In this document: piece after piece, positions 1 to 9,537 of the stretch
Layout of the letters: every line of letters starts with the position of its first letter
How positions within the stretch are numbered: the stretch's first letter is position 1
Assembly (NCBI RefSeq): GCF_000970285.1
Contig: NZ_CP009516.1
Coordinates: 682,001 to 746,000 of the forward strand
Length of the DNA stretch: 64,000 nt
Origin: Methanosarcina horonobensis HB-1 = JCM 15518
GTDB taxonomy: Archaea > Halobacteriota > Methanosarcinia > Methanosarcinales > Methanosarcinaceae
Direction of reading: 5' to 3'
The notes under the pieces: model-generated
The model's database searches: none
Seen by the model: the letters and a program-made list of their open reading frames with translations, nothing else
Told to the model about the DNA's origin: nothing
Position numbers and translations under genes: made by a program

Positions 1-1
1 A

Positions 2-64
2 GCTTCCACTACCCTGATATCTATGGAGATTGTAAAACACATAAGTGCAGGGAAGGAACGCTGA
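2..64 (+). CDS. Possible 3' end of a gene entering from the left
   Basis: One forward frame is open from the window edge to TGA at 62-64, with a helix-like tail ending in ISAGKER. A second forward frame is also open to 69, so the assignment is weak. The tail is too short to assign a family. It would be convergent with the leftward antiporter gene that ends at 160. Confidence 0.25.
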   Translation, partial: ASTTLISMEIVKHISAGKER

Positions 65-159
65 CATAAAGGAAGATGCAGAAAAGGGTGGTATCTTCTT
101 ATCTTTCCTTATCGAAAAGCATATTCCCGTTTCTTTTAAAACTCCAGATATTTATGCCA

Positions 160-1353
160 TTATCCAATATTCATTTCATTGCAGGTTCTGTTTTTTCTTT
201 CAGTTTTTATAGCAAACTTCAAAAGCGAAGGTGAAACCAGAATGGACACAATAACCATAAACACCATTGCTGAGAATGTTTCCTGATCGATAATTCCAGC
301 TCCTGTGCCTATTGTCAGCATCACAAGTTCTATTCCTGCTCTGGGCATGACCACTATCCCGAAAGCAAGGCTTTCACAAAAATTGAAGCCTATAGCTTTT
401 GATCCTATAAACCCTCCGATTAGCTTTCCTGAGAGAGCCAGGAGAGTAACCATGGGGACAAAAAAACCTGCATTTATCAGGTCGTATAAGTCAATTGAAA
501 AGCCTATGAATGCGAAAAAAAGAGGGATTAAAATCCCGTAAGCCAGTCCTTCTACTTTGCTCTGCACATCCGGCGTCCTGGCAAGGGAAATTTCCGAAAT
601 TAACATTCCTCCTATGAACGCTCCTATGGTTGCATGAAGCTCAAAAAACTCCGCAAGATAGGCAGAAAATAGTGCTATCATAATCACAAGGGAAAATACT
701 GCTTCCTTTGCATGCATTTTCTGAGAATATATAAATAGCCTGGGAAAAAAATATTTTCCGAGAATGTACATAATTAGCAGAAATAACAGGATTTTTCCTG
801 CGATCGTAAGAATAGCCAGAATTGAGGGTGCACGGTTAAAACGGGCAAAAGTGACCACAATAGAGAGCAGGGATATCCCTATAATATCGTCCAGGATTGC
901 CGAGGAAAGCATTACTTTCCCGGGTTTGCTGGAAAAGTAATTAAGGTCTATAAGGGTACTGAGCACCGTTGCTATGCTTGTTGGGCTAAAAGCAATTGCT
1001 ATAAAGAGGCTTTGAACAAAACTGAAGTCAAAGATCTCTCCAAGTGCAAAACCGAAAGCAAAGGCAAAGGCTATCTGAGAAAGTGTGGGGACAAAAGCAA
1101 CTAATGCCGCAGGCTTCATGTCCCTTAAACTAACTTCTTTATATCCTATAGTAAAAAGCAAGAAAATGGATCCGAGTTGAGCAAAAAAAGTGACTATTCC
1201 GGTTTCTACATCCAGAAAAAGCGCTCCAAACAGAATACCAGCCAGAATTTCTCCTGTTACTGAGGGGATGCCAATTCTTTCTGCTGCTTCACCCAGAACT
1301 TTTACGCTGAGAATTAGAAACAGTATCTGGAACAGAGCACTTATGGCTGTAAT
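160..1353 (-). CDS. CPA2 (Kef/NapA-like) cation:proton antiporter, start codon unclear
   Basis: This is a polytopic membrane antiporter of the monovalent cation:proton antiporter-2 family, expected to exchange Na+ or K+ for H+. The first in-frame TTG is at 1161, but that start would cut off the first helix. The same frame continues upstream with convincing family sequence (helix SALFQILFLILSVKVLGE, then VTGEILAGILFGALFL, typical of the Kef N-terminus) back to a stop at 1366-1368. No ATG, GTG or TTG occurs between 1161 and that stop. ATT at 1353 or ATA at 1344, just after an AAGGGGG tract, are the only plausible initiators unless a one-base indel is present. No C-terminal TrkA-N/RCK domain is present. 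A CBS-domain gene lies immediately upstream on the same strand and could regulate it (inference). Confidence 0.8.
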   Translation of the reverse strand: MTAISALFQILFLILSVKVLGEAAERIGIPSVTGEILAGILFGALFLDVETGIVTFFAQLGSIFLLFTIGYKEVSLRDMKPAALVAFVPTLSQIAFAFAFGFALGEIFDFSFVQSLFIAIAFSPTSIATVLSTLIDLNYFSSKPGKVMLSSAILDDIIGISLLSIVVTFARFNRAPSILAILTIAGKILLFLLIMYILGKYFFPRLFIYSQKMHAKEAVFSLVIMIALFSAYLAEFFELHATIGAFIGGMLISEISLARTPDVQSKVEGLAYGILIPLFFAFIGFSIDLYDLINAGFFVPMVTLLALSGKLIGGFIGSKAIGFNFCESLAFGIVVMPRAGIELVMLTIGTGAGIIDQETFSAMVFMVIVSILVSPSLLKFAIKTERKNRTCNEMNIG

Positions 1354-1493
1354 CCCCCTTCTTTTTTACGTTAACTCCGTCTAAAATTGTCTGCTACTTA
1401 ATATTCTATGGAGGCTTCTTTCATTCTATTTCATTTTCTCTTTTAACCTTTGTTTTCTTTAATTCCCTTTTGAGCCTCCTCTTTAATTCTCTT

Positions 1494-2165
1494 TTATAAG
1501 CCTGCGTCCTCTTTTTTTCCTTCTTTTTTTCTTCTTCTGCAAATCTCCTCTACAAGATCTCTCTTTGATAAGATTCCTACCAGCTTTCCAGCTTCACTTA
1601 CACATATCTGGTCAAACCTGTGTTTCATCATAAGGTCAGAAGCATCCTTCAGTGTGGATTTTAAGGAGATTGTCACCGGATGGGTAATCATAATCTCTTT
1701 TGCGTTTTCTCCTAGTGACCTTCTGGCTGTAAGGGGCGTATGCCTCTCTCTGGGCATCAGGCATAGAAGCAGAACCTCAAGAATAATGTCAAGATCAATA
1801 ACACCTGCAAGTTCCCCTTTTTTATTAACTACCGGCAGGGTATGGTAAGGATTCTTTGCAAAAACTGAAAACACTTCTTCAGTAGGCGTGTCTTCGTTTA
1901 CTGTTACCGGATCTCTGGTCATAAGCTCTTCAATCGTCATCCAAAGACAGCCTTCGGACCCCCTGACAATTGATTCGAAAAATGCTTCCGAACCCTGAGA
2001 AGATCCCTGAACGGCTTCTGAAAACTCGTTCCCTTTTCGGAAATTTTTTTCAGGTTCTTCATTATCGTTGCCTTTTTTTCCAGAAGTTTTTCCCTGCGTA
2101 AAACTCTTTGCCAGAATGAACACCCCACCCACAGCTATCTTTATATTCTGATTCTTTCTGTTCAC
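1494..2165 (-). CDS. CBS-domain pair protein
   Basis: A tandem CBS (Bateman) module occupies roughly residues 76-215: the first repeat begins IEELMTRDPVTVNEDTP and the second begins AKEIMITHPVTISLKST and ends VGILSKRDLVEEI. Such modules usually bind adenosyl nucleotides and control a partner protein. The GTG at 2165 adds about 75 low-complexity, charged residues before the first CBS repeat. An internal ATG at 1940 would give a compact CBS-only protein, and neither start has a strong ribosome site. The C-terminus is very basic (RRRKKEGKKED). The gene lies upstream of the CPA2 antiporter on the same strand, so a role in controlling that transporter is possible but unproven. Confidence 0.8.
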   Translation of the reverse strand: MNRKNQNIKIAVGGVFILAKSFTQGKTSGKKGNDNEEPEKNFRKGNEFSEAVQGSSQGSEAFFESIVRGSEGCLWMTIEELMTRDPVTVNEDTPTEEVFSVFAKNPYHTLPVVNKKGELAGVIDLDIILEVLLLCLMPRERHTPLTARRSLGENAKEIMITHPVTISLKSTLKDASDLMMKHRFDQICVSEAGKLVGILSKRDLVEEICRRRKKEGKKEDAGL

Positions 2166-2259
2166 CCCACTTACTATTTGCTTCCGGGTTTATATATAAA
2201 ACCCGGAATCTCTGTTTCGCTGCCGGGAAAAGGGTTATCCTGTTTTTTCAAGATTGTTC

Positions 2260-3846
2260 TTATTTTTCAAGATTGTTCTTATAATAGAGCGTGAAATCTC
2301 TTCCAGGGCGTAGAGTAAAATTATAAGAAGAGTATTCTTCTTCAGGAAGTTCTCTGTACATATCATAGGATATGGGAACGATTATGGCATCGTATTTACT
2401 GCTTGCTGGTGGTTTTGAGGAGTACGCTGCTTTTTCGTAGTCCCGCAGGTACCAGGGCAGGGGCCAGTAGAGTTTACTCGGGTCAATCACGTAAATCCTC
2501 AGGGTTTCAGGACTTCCGTCGAATGCCTCTATCTTTTCCATAAGCTCCCTGATATCAGGAGACGCCTGCGTGTATGTCATCAGTTCTGACGGCTCCATAC
2601 TCCTGTAATAGTTCACCGAGATACACTGACCCATAGAGACCAGCAGAGTGAGTACCAGAATTCCTGCCAGTAAAATGCGGTTTTTATTTGAGTAATTTGC
2701 CTCTTTTGGTTGGCCGTTTTCAGTATTTCGGGAAAATGTCTCTCCAAGGAGAGCTCCTGCAAGGACTCCGAAAGGCAGGACAATGTGCACGACAAGCCAG
2801 GGGACCTTCTCCTGAAGATATGAATAAAGCAGCAGACTTGTAAGGGCCCAGTAACAGAGGAAAAGGAAAAATGAATAATTCTGTCCGTTATTTCGCCCTT
2901 TGTTCCTCAGAAAATGGAAAAAGCCAGCAGTTCCAAAGAGTATAATCGGGATCTCGTATCTAAAAAGGATGGGGATATAATAGTAAAAGGGGCCTCCTAT
3001 CCTTTCTATCCTGTGCATTGCCATCCAGTGATTAAAAGCCCTTTCCACGATTGAGATAAGGGATATATCGTTTCTGAAAACGCTGGAATAAAAAAACAAT
3101 ATGATAAAAATAGAAAGTGCCACTGAAAGAATGATTTCAGGAAGGTAGGGCAAAACAGCCGAAGTCTTACGGAGAAGGGTCTTCTGCAATCCCAGGTTCT
3201 CTTTTTTCCAGTCTGAATAAACCCGGTATAGTAGGCCTAGTCCGGCATAAGCTCCGAAGATGAGAAGGATAAGGTAAGCGTTTTCTTTAGAGGACACGGC
3301 AATGGCAAGAGATGAGGCTGTCAGGATGAGGTAAGGATACCTCTTGGGGCTGTGAATATTGTCGAGATAGCGGAATGCACCTGCAACAGCAGCCAGGGTG
3401 CAGAATATAATTATCATATCGTTTCTGAAGAACCTTGAAAAGTACACCATACTTGGAGAAAATGCAAGCAGAAACATCGACCAGAGAACCCCTCTTTTTC
3501 CAAGTTCTTTCTTCAGCAGAAAAAGCACAAGAATAGTTGTAACTCCGAAAAAGACCGGAATCAGGCGAGCTGTTGCATCGTTTATTCCCAGGAAATGAAA
3601 GACGGCTGCTGTAGTATGAAAGAGAAAGGGGCCGTGATAGGCAGGATCATAGCTGTATTCTCCGTTTTCAAGTAATTTGAGGGTAAAACTGGAGTGTACG
3701 CTTTCATCATGATGAAAAACTCTTTCTCCAAGCTCGAACAGTCTAAGGATCAGGGCAAAAAGAACAATTAGAAGTCCGTAAAGCCAGTAGTTTTTATCCG
3801 GGAGCCCCTGCGAATCCGCGTTTTCGTTATCTGGACTTTGCTGCAT
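2260..3846 (-). CDS. Agl23-like multi-pass membrane protein (GT39-type glycosyltransferase fold)
   Basis: A large membrane protein of about 528 residues with roughly ten or more hydrophobic helices. It resembles the TIGR03663 family (flippase activity-associated protein Agl23), related to the dolichyl-phosphate-mannose-protein mannosyltransferase fold. The first extracytoplasmic loop carries the acidic FHHDESVHSSF segment, the site type used for metal and lipid-phosphate sugar donors in GT-C enzymes, followed by YDPAYHGPFLF. A charged extracellular tail rich in Tyr and Pro follows the last helix. A role in cell-surface glycan or N-glycan assembly is inferred from family membership. ATG at 3846 is preferred over TTG at 3855 because AAGGT sits 9 bases upstream. 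It is divergent from the MoaD-like gene, with about 80 bases between them. Confidence 0.82.
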   Translation of the reverse strand: MQQSPDNENADSQGLPDKNYWLYGLLIVLFALILRLFELGERVFHHDESVHSSFTLKLLENGEYSYDPAYHGPFLFHTTAAVFHFLGINDATARLIPVFFGVTTILVLFLLKKELGKRGVLWSMFLLAFSPSMVYFSRFFRNDMIIIFCTLAAVAGAFRYLDNIHSPKRYPYLILTASSLAIAVSSKENAYLILLIFGAYAGLGLLYRVYSDWKKENLGLQKTLLRKTSAVLPYLPEIILSVALSIFIILFFYSSVFRNDISLISIVERAFNHWMAMHRIERIGGPFYYYIPILFRYEIPIILFGTAGFFHFLRNKGRNNGQNYSFFLFLCYWALTSLLLYSYLQEKVPWLVVHIVLPFGVLAGALLGETFSRNTENGQPKEANYSNKNRILLAGILVLTLLVSMGQCISVNYYRSMEPSELMTYTQASPDIRELMEKIEAFDGSPETLRIYVIDPSKLYWPLPWYLRDYEKAAYSSKPPASSKYDAIIVPISYDMYRELPEEEYSSYNFTLRPGRDFTLYYKNNLEK

Positions 3847-3924
3847 TGTTTCCAAACCTTCGGTGATGACTGCTTCTTATGAGGCATAGGTATATTTAAG
3901 GAATAGGATGAAATAGTCTTCCTC

Positions 3925-4218
3925 ATGGCTGAAGTAAGAGTTAAGTTATTTGCAAATCTGCGCGAGGCAGCAGGTACACCGGAACTCCTGCTTTCCGGAG
4001 AAAAGGTTATTGATGTCCTTTTGTCCCTTACCGAAAAATATCCCGGGTTAAATAATATCATTTTTGAAAAGCCTGATGAAAGTGATGGAGGTCCGGTTCT
4101 TTGTGGCTCAATTAACGTCTTGGTAAATGGAAACAATGTCCGGCATCTCGAAGGGCTTGATACTGATCTTAAAGATTCGGATGAAATCGGAATTCTGCCT
4201 CCTGTTTCCGGAGGATAA
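3925..4218 (+). CDS. MoaD/ThiS-like ubiquitin-fold protein (small archaeal modifier candidate)
   Basis: A 97-residue beta-grasp protein beginning VRVKLFANLREAAG, the usual MoaD start, and ending with the diglycine tail PPVSGG needed for adenylation and thiocarboxylation by an E1-like enzyme. In archaea such proteins act as the sulfur carrier of molybdopterin synthase, as a protein modifier (SAMP), or both. The next gene, moeA, starts 20 bases downstream on the same strand, which supports a molybdopterin role. Which of the two roles applies here cannot be told from sequence. Confidence 0.9.
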   Translation: MAEVRVKLFANLREAAGTPELLLSGEKVIDVLLSLTEKYPGLNNIIFEKPDESDGGPVLCGSINVLVNGNNVRHLEGLDTDLKDSDEIGILPPVSGG

Positions 4219-4237
4219 CTTTTCAGGGGTCAGCAGT

Positions 4238-5431
4238 ATGGGCAGGATATTCAAAGAACGTACTTCCGTTGACGAAGCTCTACAGCTTTTTCTTGATAGC
4301 TTCTCTTCTCTCAGGAGTGCCGAAGAAGTGCCGCTTGAAGTCTCTGCGGGCAGGGTACTTGCAGAATCTGTAATTTCCGGGAGGGATGTCCCTCATTACA
4401 GGCGTGCTGCAATGGATGGATATGCTGTCAGGGCATCTGATACTCCGGGTGCTTCTCCTGCAAATCCCGTAATTTTACAGCTTTCTGATTGGGTAGAGGA
4501 AGGAACCACTATCTGGGTCCATACAGGGGCTTTTCTGCCTGAAGGAGCCGATGCGGTTGTAATGGTTGAGGATACCGTTACAGCCGGAAATATGGTTGAA
4601 ATCAGGGCTCAGGTTTATCCTGGAAGGAATGTGGGGCAGGTTGGAGAAGATATAAAAAAAGGAGACCTGATTTTTGAGGCAGGACACTTCCTTCGCCCCT
4701 GTGATGCTGCAGTCCTTGCCTCCCTTGGAATGGACAGGATGAAGGTTTTCAGAAAACCGGTAGTTGCAGTTATCCCCACAGGAGACGAGCTGATAAGCCG
4801 TGAGAAATCCGGAGAACTCCCCCCTCCGGGAATGATAATTGAGACCAATGGGCTTATGGCTACCCTTTATGTGAAAAAATGGGGAGGAATTCCCAGGTGT
4901 ACGGGAATCATACCTGATCACCCTGAGAGTATAAAAGAAGCAATAGAGACAAACCTTGATGCCGATATGATCCTCCTCTCAGGTGGGACTTCAGTCGGGA
5001 AAAGAGACCATGCCCCCGGAGTTGTCGAATCTCTGGGAAAACTGCTTGTGCATGGAATCGGGGTCAGTCCCGGAAAACCTGCAGCCCTTGGTGTGATAGG
5101 TAAAACTCCTGTGGTTTGCCTTCCAGGCTATCCGGTTGCCGGACTTGTTGCTCTATACTTCTTTGTCCGCTCCGGGATAAGGAAACTGGGATCGATTCCT
5201 GCCCTCCCTGAGCCTGTCCTTAGAAAGCGCCTGGCTGCAAAAATAAGTTCGAAAATAGGTTATGTTAATTTCATTCGTGTTGTTTTTGAAGGAGAAAGGG
5301 TACGCCCGCTTATGGGAGCCGGGGCAGGAGTCCTGAGTTCGGTTGCAAAAGCTGACGGTTACGTGCTGGTACCTGAAAACGTGGAAGGGTACGAGGAAGG
5401 ACAGGAAGTGGACGTCTTTCTAATTGAATAA
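4238..5431 (+). CDS. moeA: Molybdopterin molybdenumtransferase MoeA
   Basis: A 397-residue MoeA that inserts molybdate or tungstate into adenylylated molybdopterin, the last step of cofactor synthesis for enzymes such as formylmethanofuran dehydrogenase. The N-terminal domain holds RRAAMDGYAVRASD. The central MPT-binding domain shows LSGGTSVGKRDH followed by GKPAALG and CLPGYPVAGLVA, and a C-terminal beta domain completes the protein. The reading frame extends upstream to 4127, but ATG 4238 is chosen because it has an AGGGG ribosome site at 4225-4229 and avoids overlap with the upstream gene. It forms a short operon with the MoaD-like gene. Confidence 0.95.
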   Translation: MGRIFKERTSVDEALQLFLDSFSSLRSAEEVPLEVSAGRVLAESVISGRDVPHYRRAAMDGYAVRASDTPGASPANPVILQLSDWVEEGTTIWVHTGAFLPEGADAVVMVEDTVTAGNMVEIRAQVYPGRNVGQVGEDIKKGDLIFEAGHFLRPCDAAVLASLGMDRMKVFRKPVVAVIPTGDELISREKSGELPPPGMIIETNGLMATLYVKKWGGIPRCTGIIPDHPESIKEAIETNLDADMILLSGGTSVGKRDHAPGVVESLGKLLVHGIGVSPGKPAALGVIGKTPVVCLPGYPVAGLVALYFFVRSGIRKLGSIPALPEPVLRKRLAAKISSKIGYVNFIRVVFEGERVRPLMGAGAGVLSSVAKADGYVLVPENVEGYEEGQEVDVFLIE

Positions 5432-5586
5432 AACCGACATCCGGAAATGGACACATAAACGGACACGAATAACTTTTTTTGTTTCTTCACTCTATATAAA
5501 TGAATAAAATTTTATACTTACAGGAGGTAATAGGAAGGACATAACCGTCCGTCATTCCAATTTTTAGTAATATTAAAGTGAAAAAA

Positions 5587-5967
5587 ATGTCCTCATCAGA
5601 TAAAGAAATGGATAAGATTTTTTTAATAGGAGTCGGTGGCTTTTTGGGAGCTGTTTGCCGATTTTTGCTCTGCGAGCTTGTGGAAGGACAGCTGGGCATC
5701 CTTTCTGTAAATGTGCTTGGAAGTTTCATGCTTGGCATGATCATGTATGATACTGAATACCTGGGCTTCATAGGTCCTAAAGGAAGGATCGCATTCGGGA
5801 CAGGATTTATGGGGGCATTTACGACCTTTTCCACATTTGCAGTCCAGTCTTTCAGCATGCCCTTTCTTCCTGCCCTTGGAAACATCAGTGCCAACCTCTT
5901 TCTGACCCTTACAGGCGTATTCTTTGGCAGGAGCGTTATAAAGTCTCTCTCAAACAGGGAGGTTTGA
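5587..5967 (+). CDS. crcB: CrcB/FluC fluoride channel, subunit 1
   Basis: A small four-helix fluoride exporter of the CrcB/Fluc family. It shows GGFLGAVCRFLL in helix 1, SVNVLGSFMLG with the conserved Asn-x-x-Gly-Ser of helix 2, and [14 protein letters not shown] in helix 3, which carries the phenylalanine-box and TTFSTF Na+-site motif. GTG at 5578 is an alternative start. ATG 5587 is preferred because the GTGA at 5578 can itself serve as a weak ribosome site. A second crcB gene starts 3 bases after this one ends, so the channel is probably a heterodimer. The upstream leader (about 5500-5577) shows a TATA-like CTATATAAATG but no fluoride riboswitch consensus. Confidence 0.9.
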   Translation: MSSSDKEMDKIFLIGVGGFLGAVCRFLLCELVEGQLGILSVNVLGSFMLGMIMYDTEYLGFIGPKGRIAFGTGFMGAFTTFSTFAVQSFSMPFLPALGNISANLFLTLTGVFFGRSVIKSLSNREV

Positions 5968-5970
5968 AAT

Positions 5971-6339
5971 ATGCTTCCTGTTTCAGGTCTCGGAGAGCTC
6001 GTTTTGATAGGTACGGGCGGTTTTATAGGGGCATCCCTTCGCTATACGATTTCAAGCCGCGTGCCAAAGGTCCTGAATATTCCGGCAGGAACCCTTACTG
6101 TAAACTTTCTGGGGAGCATAGTGCTTGCTCTCCTTACCTTTTCCTCTGAGCCCAAATCCGTGGTCTATCTGGTAAATATCGGAATTCTCGGTTCCTTTAC
6201 AACCTTCTCGACTTTTGCTTACGAAACCTTCAAGCTCTTAGAAGAAGGGCAGAATGTTTCATTTTTTATGAATATCTTTCTAAATGTCATGCTCTGCCTT
6301 CTGGGAGTAAGCATCGCATATCTTGCTCTCAGACTTTGA
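5971..6339 (+). CDS. crcB: CrcB/FluC fluoride channel, subunit 2
   Basis: A second four-helix CrcB protein of 122 residues, with [14 protein letters not shown] in helix 1, [14 protein letters not shown] in helix 2 and [14 protein letters not shown] in helix 3. All motifs expected of a working subunit are present in both copies, so neither looks decayed. GGAGGT, within the last codons of the first crcB, gives a good ribosome site for ATG 5971. The tight spacing implies co-translation. Paired crcB genes generally form antiparallel heterodimeric channels (family knowledge). Confidence 0.92.
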   Translation: MLPVSGLGELVLIGTGGFIGASLRYTISSRVPKVLNIPAGTLTVNFLGSIVLALLTFSSEPKSVVYLVNIGILGSFTTFSTFAYETFKLLEEGQNVSFFMNIFLNVMLCLLGVSIAYLALRL

Positions 6340-6511
6340 TTTTGAAAAATTTTAAAGCATCAGCTGTTAAAAGCAGCAGTTTAAAGCATTTTCAAAAAAT
6401 CTTTTTGAGAGATAGAGCTATTGGAAACTAACCCTTTTATTAATAAAAAAGATTTTAAATAGCGTAAGAATTGATTAGCTGAAAAATTGATAATTAAAAA
6501 TGGTAAAATAG

Positions 6512-7113
<602 letters not shown>

Positions 7114-7836
7114 GTGATTCCCGTAAAAAATGATTCCATTGAGACCAGGCTTGCCGAAGTGAGGGAGGAACTTCTAGGTTTAAAAAATTTTCCGGACTCC
7201 GAGTTTGTCGGCATAATCAAAGAACTTGGGTTCAGGTGTGAATTCTGTGCTCGCTGCTGCACTAAAGAGTTTAATGACCATGTGTTTTTGCTTGACTCAG
7301 ATCTGGAAAGAATACGGAATATAGATCCTGGTGCCATCACTCCTGCTCCGTATTATGAGTTTTGCGACCAGAAGAGCAGGTTCTATGTTTCCGGTTATGC
7401 CCTGAAAACAAAACCTGACGGTTCCTGCATTTTCCTTGAGAACAGGAGATGTAAGATTTATGAGAGCCGCCCTTCGATCTGCAGGGTGTATCCCCACATG
7501 CTGCACAGGGAAGCCGATGAAACCGGAAAAATAGACTGGCGGCAGATAAGCGGCTTAAACGAGCATGGGAGCTATCATTCAGAACTCGACGATTCAACCT
7601 GTGAAGCAGTCGCACTGGAGACCAGGGCTTATGAAGAAGCTTATCTCAAACAGATGATTGACTTTTTCGAAGCTGTGAGGACTCACTTCGGGAAAAAAGG
7701 CTTAAAACACGTCCAGAGAACCTATGACCGCAAAATGAGAGAATTTCTTAAAAGTGAATGCGAACTGGAAGTTTTCGTGTATTGTAAAGGCAGGTTTGAA
7801 AAGCACAATCTTGAGCCCGATATCGAGAGTCTTTGA
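7114..7836 (+). CDS. YkgJ-type cysteine-cluster protein (zinc/iron-chelating domain)
   Basis: A 240-residue protein with the PF03692 cysteine-cluster domain. The cysteines lie in CEFCARCC near residues 39-46, then in CIFLENRRCKIYESRPSICRVYP, giving the usual CxxCxxCC...C...C...C spacing for metal or Fe-S binding. The family is widespread but its chemistry is mostly unknown. An N-terminal helix of about 35 residues and a C-terminal helical region of about 90 residues frame the cluster. GTG 7114 is the first start in frame, with AAAAGG just upstream. No partner gene is evident; the next gene is about 200 bases away. Confidence 0.85.
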   Translation: MIPVKNDSIETRLAEVREELLGLKNFPDSEFVGIIKELGFRCEFCARCCTKEFNDHVFLLDSDLERIRNIDPGAITPAPYYEFCDQKSRFYVSGYALKTKPDGSCIFLENRRCKIYESRPSICRVYPHMLHREADETGKIDWRQISGLNEHGSYHSELDDSTCEAVALETRAYEEAYLKQMIDFFEAVRTHFGKKGLKHVQRTYDRKMREFLKSECELEVFVYCKGRFEKHNLEPDIESL

Positions 7837-8039
7837 GATAGATATCTCGTTGATTTATTCCATCTATATTCCCAGTTTCAATGAAATATTAAATAATATT
7901 AATTTGAGTTACAGATCACTTGAGATGTGTTGTCAATAAGATTTGATATTTTTCTTTTCAATACCAGTTACTAATATCTTTTTATAAGTAGCTCCACTTC
8001 TATTGTTAGGGTTTTAGGTTCCAAAATTGGAGGAGCTAT

Positions 8040-8552
8040 ATGTCCTTTAAATGTTTCATATTGAAGAGGTTGATTGCATGGGATAGAATCCCGTACCATT
8101 TGAGATGGGAAAAATCTGTAAGTGGTATTGGGATGATATATGTAAACACTCTGGAAATTATGCAGGAAAAATATGGAAAAGACGGTGTAAATAATTTAAA
8201 CGAAGTTATGTATAATATCGGCATTGGACAATCAACTGAAATCCTGGAAATGCTGGATTTAGAAAGAGATCTGGAAGGTTGTGCCTATGTATTGTTAGCA
8301 ATGCATAGGGTTTTTGGGATCAAAAGCAAAATAGTACATAAAGATAACCACAAAATAGTAATTCATGCGAGGAAGTGTCGCTGGGGAGGACATTTAACAA
8401 AATGGAATGTCAGAACTTGTTTATCCATAGATAATTATGAAGCAGGGTTGATTGAAGGCATATTACCACTTTCGAAACATGAATATACTAAAAGGAGAAG
8501 TCGCGGTGACGATGTCTGCGAACTTGTTATCAGTTTCAGCGGTAACAGTTGA
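8040..8552 (+). CDS. ATC-hydrolase-like / V4R-like small protein
   Basis: A 170-residue soluble protein that resembles the L-2-amino-thiazoline-4-carboxylic acid hydrolase-like family (PF14196). It has an N-terminal helical half (YVNTLEIMQEKYGKDGV), a middle VFGIKSKIV plus KIVIHARKCRWGGH, and the ending SRGDDVCELVISF, where the Gly-Asp-x-x-Cys motif is shared by this family and by V4R ligand-binding domains. Most archaeal members have no demonstrated hydrolase activity, so a small-ligand sensing role is equally possible. GGAGGAG at 8029-8034 is a very good ribosome site for ATG 8040. The gene is isolated. Confidence 0.6.
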   Translation: MSFKCFILKRLIAWDRIPYHLRWEKSVSGIGMIYVNTLEIMQEKYGKDGVNNLNEVMYNIGIGQSTEILEMLDLERDLEGCAYVLLAMHRVFGIKSKIVHKDNHKIVIHARKCRWGGHLTKWNVRTCLSIDNYEAGLIEGILPLSKHEYTKRRSRGDDVCELVISFSGNS

Positions 8553-8686
8553 TTTTTCCTCTATTATTGACTTCCCACTCCCCTGATAGTACTGAAGATA
8601 TGGCACTAAAGACAATACTTCCGGTAATAAGTTCTGTTATAAATTAGAATGGCTACATTAGAATAACTATAACGGCAAAAGGAAAT

Positions 8687-9385
8687 TTAAGAAATAATTT
8701 CATTCTTTTTCCCTTTTACCTTCCACTTAAGGAGCATTCCTTCTTCTATTTTCTCAGCCGAAAGTAGTTCAAGTTCAAGGAGTTCGGCTTCTGTGAATCC
8801 TTCTCCGTCCGTAAAGGTCGGAGCTGTTTTCCCTCCTATGATAAGGTTTCCAACGAAAGTATAGACTTCATCAACAAGGCCTGCGGAGAGCATGCCCCAG
8901 TTCAGGGTTGCCCCTCCTTCGACCATGAGGGTGTCTATATCTATTTGCTTCAGTTTTGCCGCAAGCTCCTTAAGGTCAACTTTAAGGTCTCCTGTTTTTA
9001 TGATCAGAGCTTTTTCTTCCAGGCTTTTGATTTTTTCTGCAGGGGCTGAATTTGAAACCGCAATTATCCTGAGCCCTTCCCCTTTTTTGAATATATCGGC
9101 ATCCAGAGGGGTTCTTGCGGCACTGTCAACAATAATCCTTACCGGATTTTCACTTTTTCCGGCAGCTTTTCTTGCGTTTTTCCTTTCAGGAGATTTTACA
9201 GTCAGGCTCGGGTCATCGGCAAGTACGGTTCCTATCCCTACCATGATCGCATCTGCCTGAGCTCTGAGTTCATCCACTCTCTCAAAGTCAAGTTTTCCGG
9301 AAATCTTTACCTGTTTTCTCTCCTTTGTTGAGAGCTTGCCGTCAGCTGACATAGCAGAATTTATAAAAATAAAGGGCCTGTCCAT
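8687..9385 (-). CDS. arfC: 2,5-diamino-6-(ribosylamino)-4(3H)-pyrimidinone 5'-phosphate reductase
   Basis: A 232-residue NAD(P)H-dependent reductase of the RibD C-terminal/dihydrofolate-reductase-like fold. It reduces the ribosyl side chain of the second riboflavin and F420 precursor in archaea. Visible motifs are FIFINSAMSADGKLS at the N-terminus, DAIMVGIGTVLADDPSLTVK, VRIIVDSAARTPLDADIF, and MVEGGATLNWGMLSAGLVDE. The length and the absence of a deaminase domain match the archaeal stand-alone enzyme rather than bacterial RibD. AGGAG lies 8 bases before ATG 9385. It is a single gene with flanking spacers of more than 130 bases. Confidence 0.92.
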   Translation of the reverse strand: MDRPFIFINSAMSADGKLSTKERKQVKISGKLDFERVDELRAQADAIMVGIGTVLADDPSLTVKSPERKNARKAAGKSENPVRIIVDSAARTPLDADIFKKGEGLRIIAVSNSAPAEKIKSLEEKALIIKTGDLKVDLKELAAKLKQIDIDTLMVEGGATLNWGMLSAGLVDEVYTFVGNLIIGGKTAPTFTDGEGFTEAELLELELLSAEKIEEGMLLKWKVKGKKNEIIS

Positions 9386-9537
9386 TTTACGGCTCCTGAA
9401 AAAAGTATTAAATTGAAGAACACATTTAACTGAGGAACATATTTTTTATTTTTTTGCTGAAATATGTTTGAGCAAGGGTTTAAACTACTCTGCCCCGGCT
9501 CAAAACTGTTCTCCTCAGATATTTTAGTCTGGCTTAT

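Noticed and set aside
4127-4237. Longer MoeA start at 4127
   Set aside because: The extension overlaps the MoaD-like gene, has unlikely sequence, and ATG 4238 has the good ribosome site.
5480-5590. Possible fluoride riboswitch upstream of crcB
   Set aside because: The leader has a small GGAC/GTCC stem but not the conserved pseudoknot words of the crcB motif, so I did not call it.
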